7,682 nt of DNA from Planctomycetota bacterium (GTDB taxonomy: Bacteria > Planctomycetota > Phycisphaerae > WQYP01). The stretch is taken from contig JAKAZF010000116.1 of NCBI GenBank assembly GCA_021826605.1, forward strand, positions 1 through 7,682, written 5' to 3'. The notes beneath the pieces were generated by a model. That model made no database searches. It was not told the origin of the DNA and saw only the letters and a program-made list of their open reading frames with translations. This document shows, piece by piece, positions 7,191-7,682 of the stretch (position 1 is its first letter; each line of letters begins with the position of its first letter). The position numbers and the translations under genes were made by a program.

Positions 7191-7202
7191 ACCATTCACG
7201 GT

Positions 7203-7682
7203 TTAAGCCGCCGGCTTGTCTTCCGGCTTAGGTGCCGAGCCAAGGGCCGAGAGCAATGATGGGTCCTGCAGTACCTGCGCTACCAATTGCTCTGCCTTAT
7301 CTTTGCCATCCATATACGTAAGCAAATTGGCCAACTGCGTGCGGGCGTTAAGCAATTTAGCCAACGGCTCAACTTTCCGGGCCACCGCCGCCGGCGAAAA
7401 ATCATCCATGCTTTCAAACGTCAATTCAACGTTGATATTCCCCTCACCACTGAGCGTGTTGGGTACCTGAAACGCCACGCGCGGCTTCATCGCCTTCATG
7501 CGGTCGTCAAAATTATCAACATCAATTTCCTGAAACGCCCGGTCCTGCACCGCCGCCAGCGGCTCCTTGGGGTTGCCGGAAAGATCCGCCATCACACCCA
7601 TAACAAATGGTAAATTAATTTTTTTCTCGGCTCCGTAAAGCTCCACGTCATATTCAATCTGAACACGCGGCGCCCGGTTTCG
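7203..7682 (-). CDS. tssB: TssB/VipA, small subunit of the T6SS contractile sheath (5' end missing)
   Basis: The frame is open to the right edge and gives 159 residues. Its visible start RNRAPRVQIEYDVELYGAEK is the typical TssB (ImpB/VipA/HsiB) N-terminus, which normally begins about 5-15 residues earlier, so only a few codons are missing. A GTG at 7644-7646 could be called as a start but falls inside the conserved V-E-L-Y-G motif, so it is not the true one. Further family features are LPFVMGVMADLSGNP, FQEIDVDNFDDRMKAMKPRV and NVELTFESMDDFSPAAV, then a helical part AKLLNARTQLANLLTYMDGKDKAEQLV and a short Pro/Lys/Ala tail. TssB pairs with TssC to build the sheath; in TagJ-containing systems the N-terminus of TssB is the TagJ contact (family knowledge). 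The protein appears intact apart from the edge. The ribosome binding site and operon promoter lie outside the window. Confidence 0.96.
   Translation of the reverse strand, partial: RNRAPRVQIEYDVELYGAEKKINLPFVMGVMADLSGNPKEPLAAVQDRAFQEIDVDNFDDRMKAMKPRVAFQVPNTLSGEGNINVELTFESMDDFSPAAVARKVEPLAKLLNARTQLANLLTYMDGKDKAEQLVAQVLQDPSLLSALGSAPKPEDKPAA

Noticed and set aside
3662..7682. Contractile-phage tail or extracellular contractile injection system
   Set aside because: TssE is gp25-like and the sheath is phage-like, but ClpV, TssF, TssG, TagJ and a TssB/TssC pair together define a T6SS; no capsid, tape-measure, portal or lysis gene is present.
1..7682. CRISPR array, tRNA/rRNA gene, insertion sequence or novel defence system
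   Set aside because: No spaced direct repeats, tRNA-like cloverleaf, transposase frame or terminal repeats were seen, and all coding space is accounted for by T6SS core genes.

Overview
The whole window is one strand of a type VI secretion system (T6SS) operon. Every real gene lies on the minus strand, so transcription runs from the right edge to the left edge. In transcription order the genes are tssB (5' end cut by the right edge), tssC, hcp, tagJ/impE, tssE, tssF, tssG and tssH/clpV (3' part cut by the left edge). This is the same order as the contractile-tail block of the Pseudomonas aeruginosa HSI-I cluster. Assignments rest on motif recognition in the translations; no search was run.

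Layout in transcription order. At 7682-5646 are the two sheath subunits (TssB, TssC), at 5555-5070 the tube protein Hcp, at 4977-4174 the accessory protein TagJ/ImpE, at 4177-785 the baseplate genes tssE, tssF and tssG, and at 751-1 the N-terminal third or so of the AAA+ sheath disassemblase ClpV. The genes from tagJ to tssG overlap by 4, 8 and 40 bases, which suggests translational coupling. The highly used structural genes are instead separated by gaps of 69, 90 and 92 bases. Each of these gaps carries an inverted repeat; the one after hcp is a perfect 16-bp stem with a 4-base loop. This split suggests that sheath and tube proteins, needed in hundreds of copies, are expressed differently from the baseplate proteins.

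How the genes work together: Hcp hexamers stack into the inner tube on a TssEFG(K) baseplate wedge. TssB/TssC polymerise around the tube as a contractile sheath that fires it outward. ClpV disassembles the contracted sheath, and TagJ links TssB and ClpV in the systems that carry it. The membrane complex (TssJ/L/M), TssK, TssA, the VgrG/PAAR spike, effectors and immunity genes are not in the window and presumably lie outside it.

Organism: a Gram-negative-type bacterium with moderately high GC. The protein sequences are recognisable but not close copies of the Pseudomonas, Vibrio or E. coli versions I remember, and tagJ begins with TTG. A lineage outside the well-studied Gammaproteobacteria (for example Planctomycetes, Verrucomicrobia, Acidobacteria or a deep proteobacterium) is possible, but the window does not decide this. 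I see no RNA gene, CRISPR array, mobile element or attachment site.
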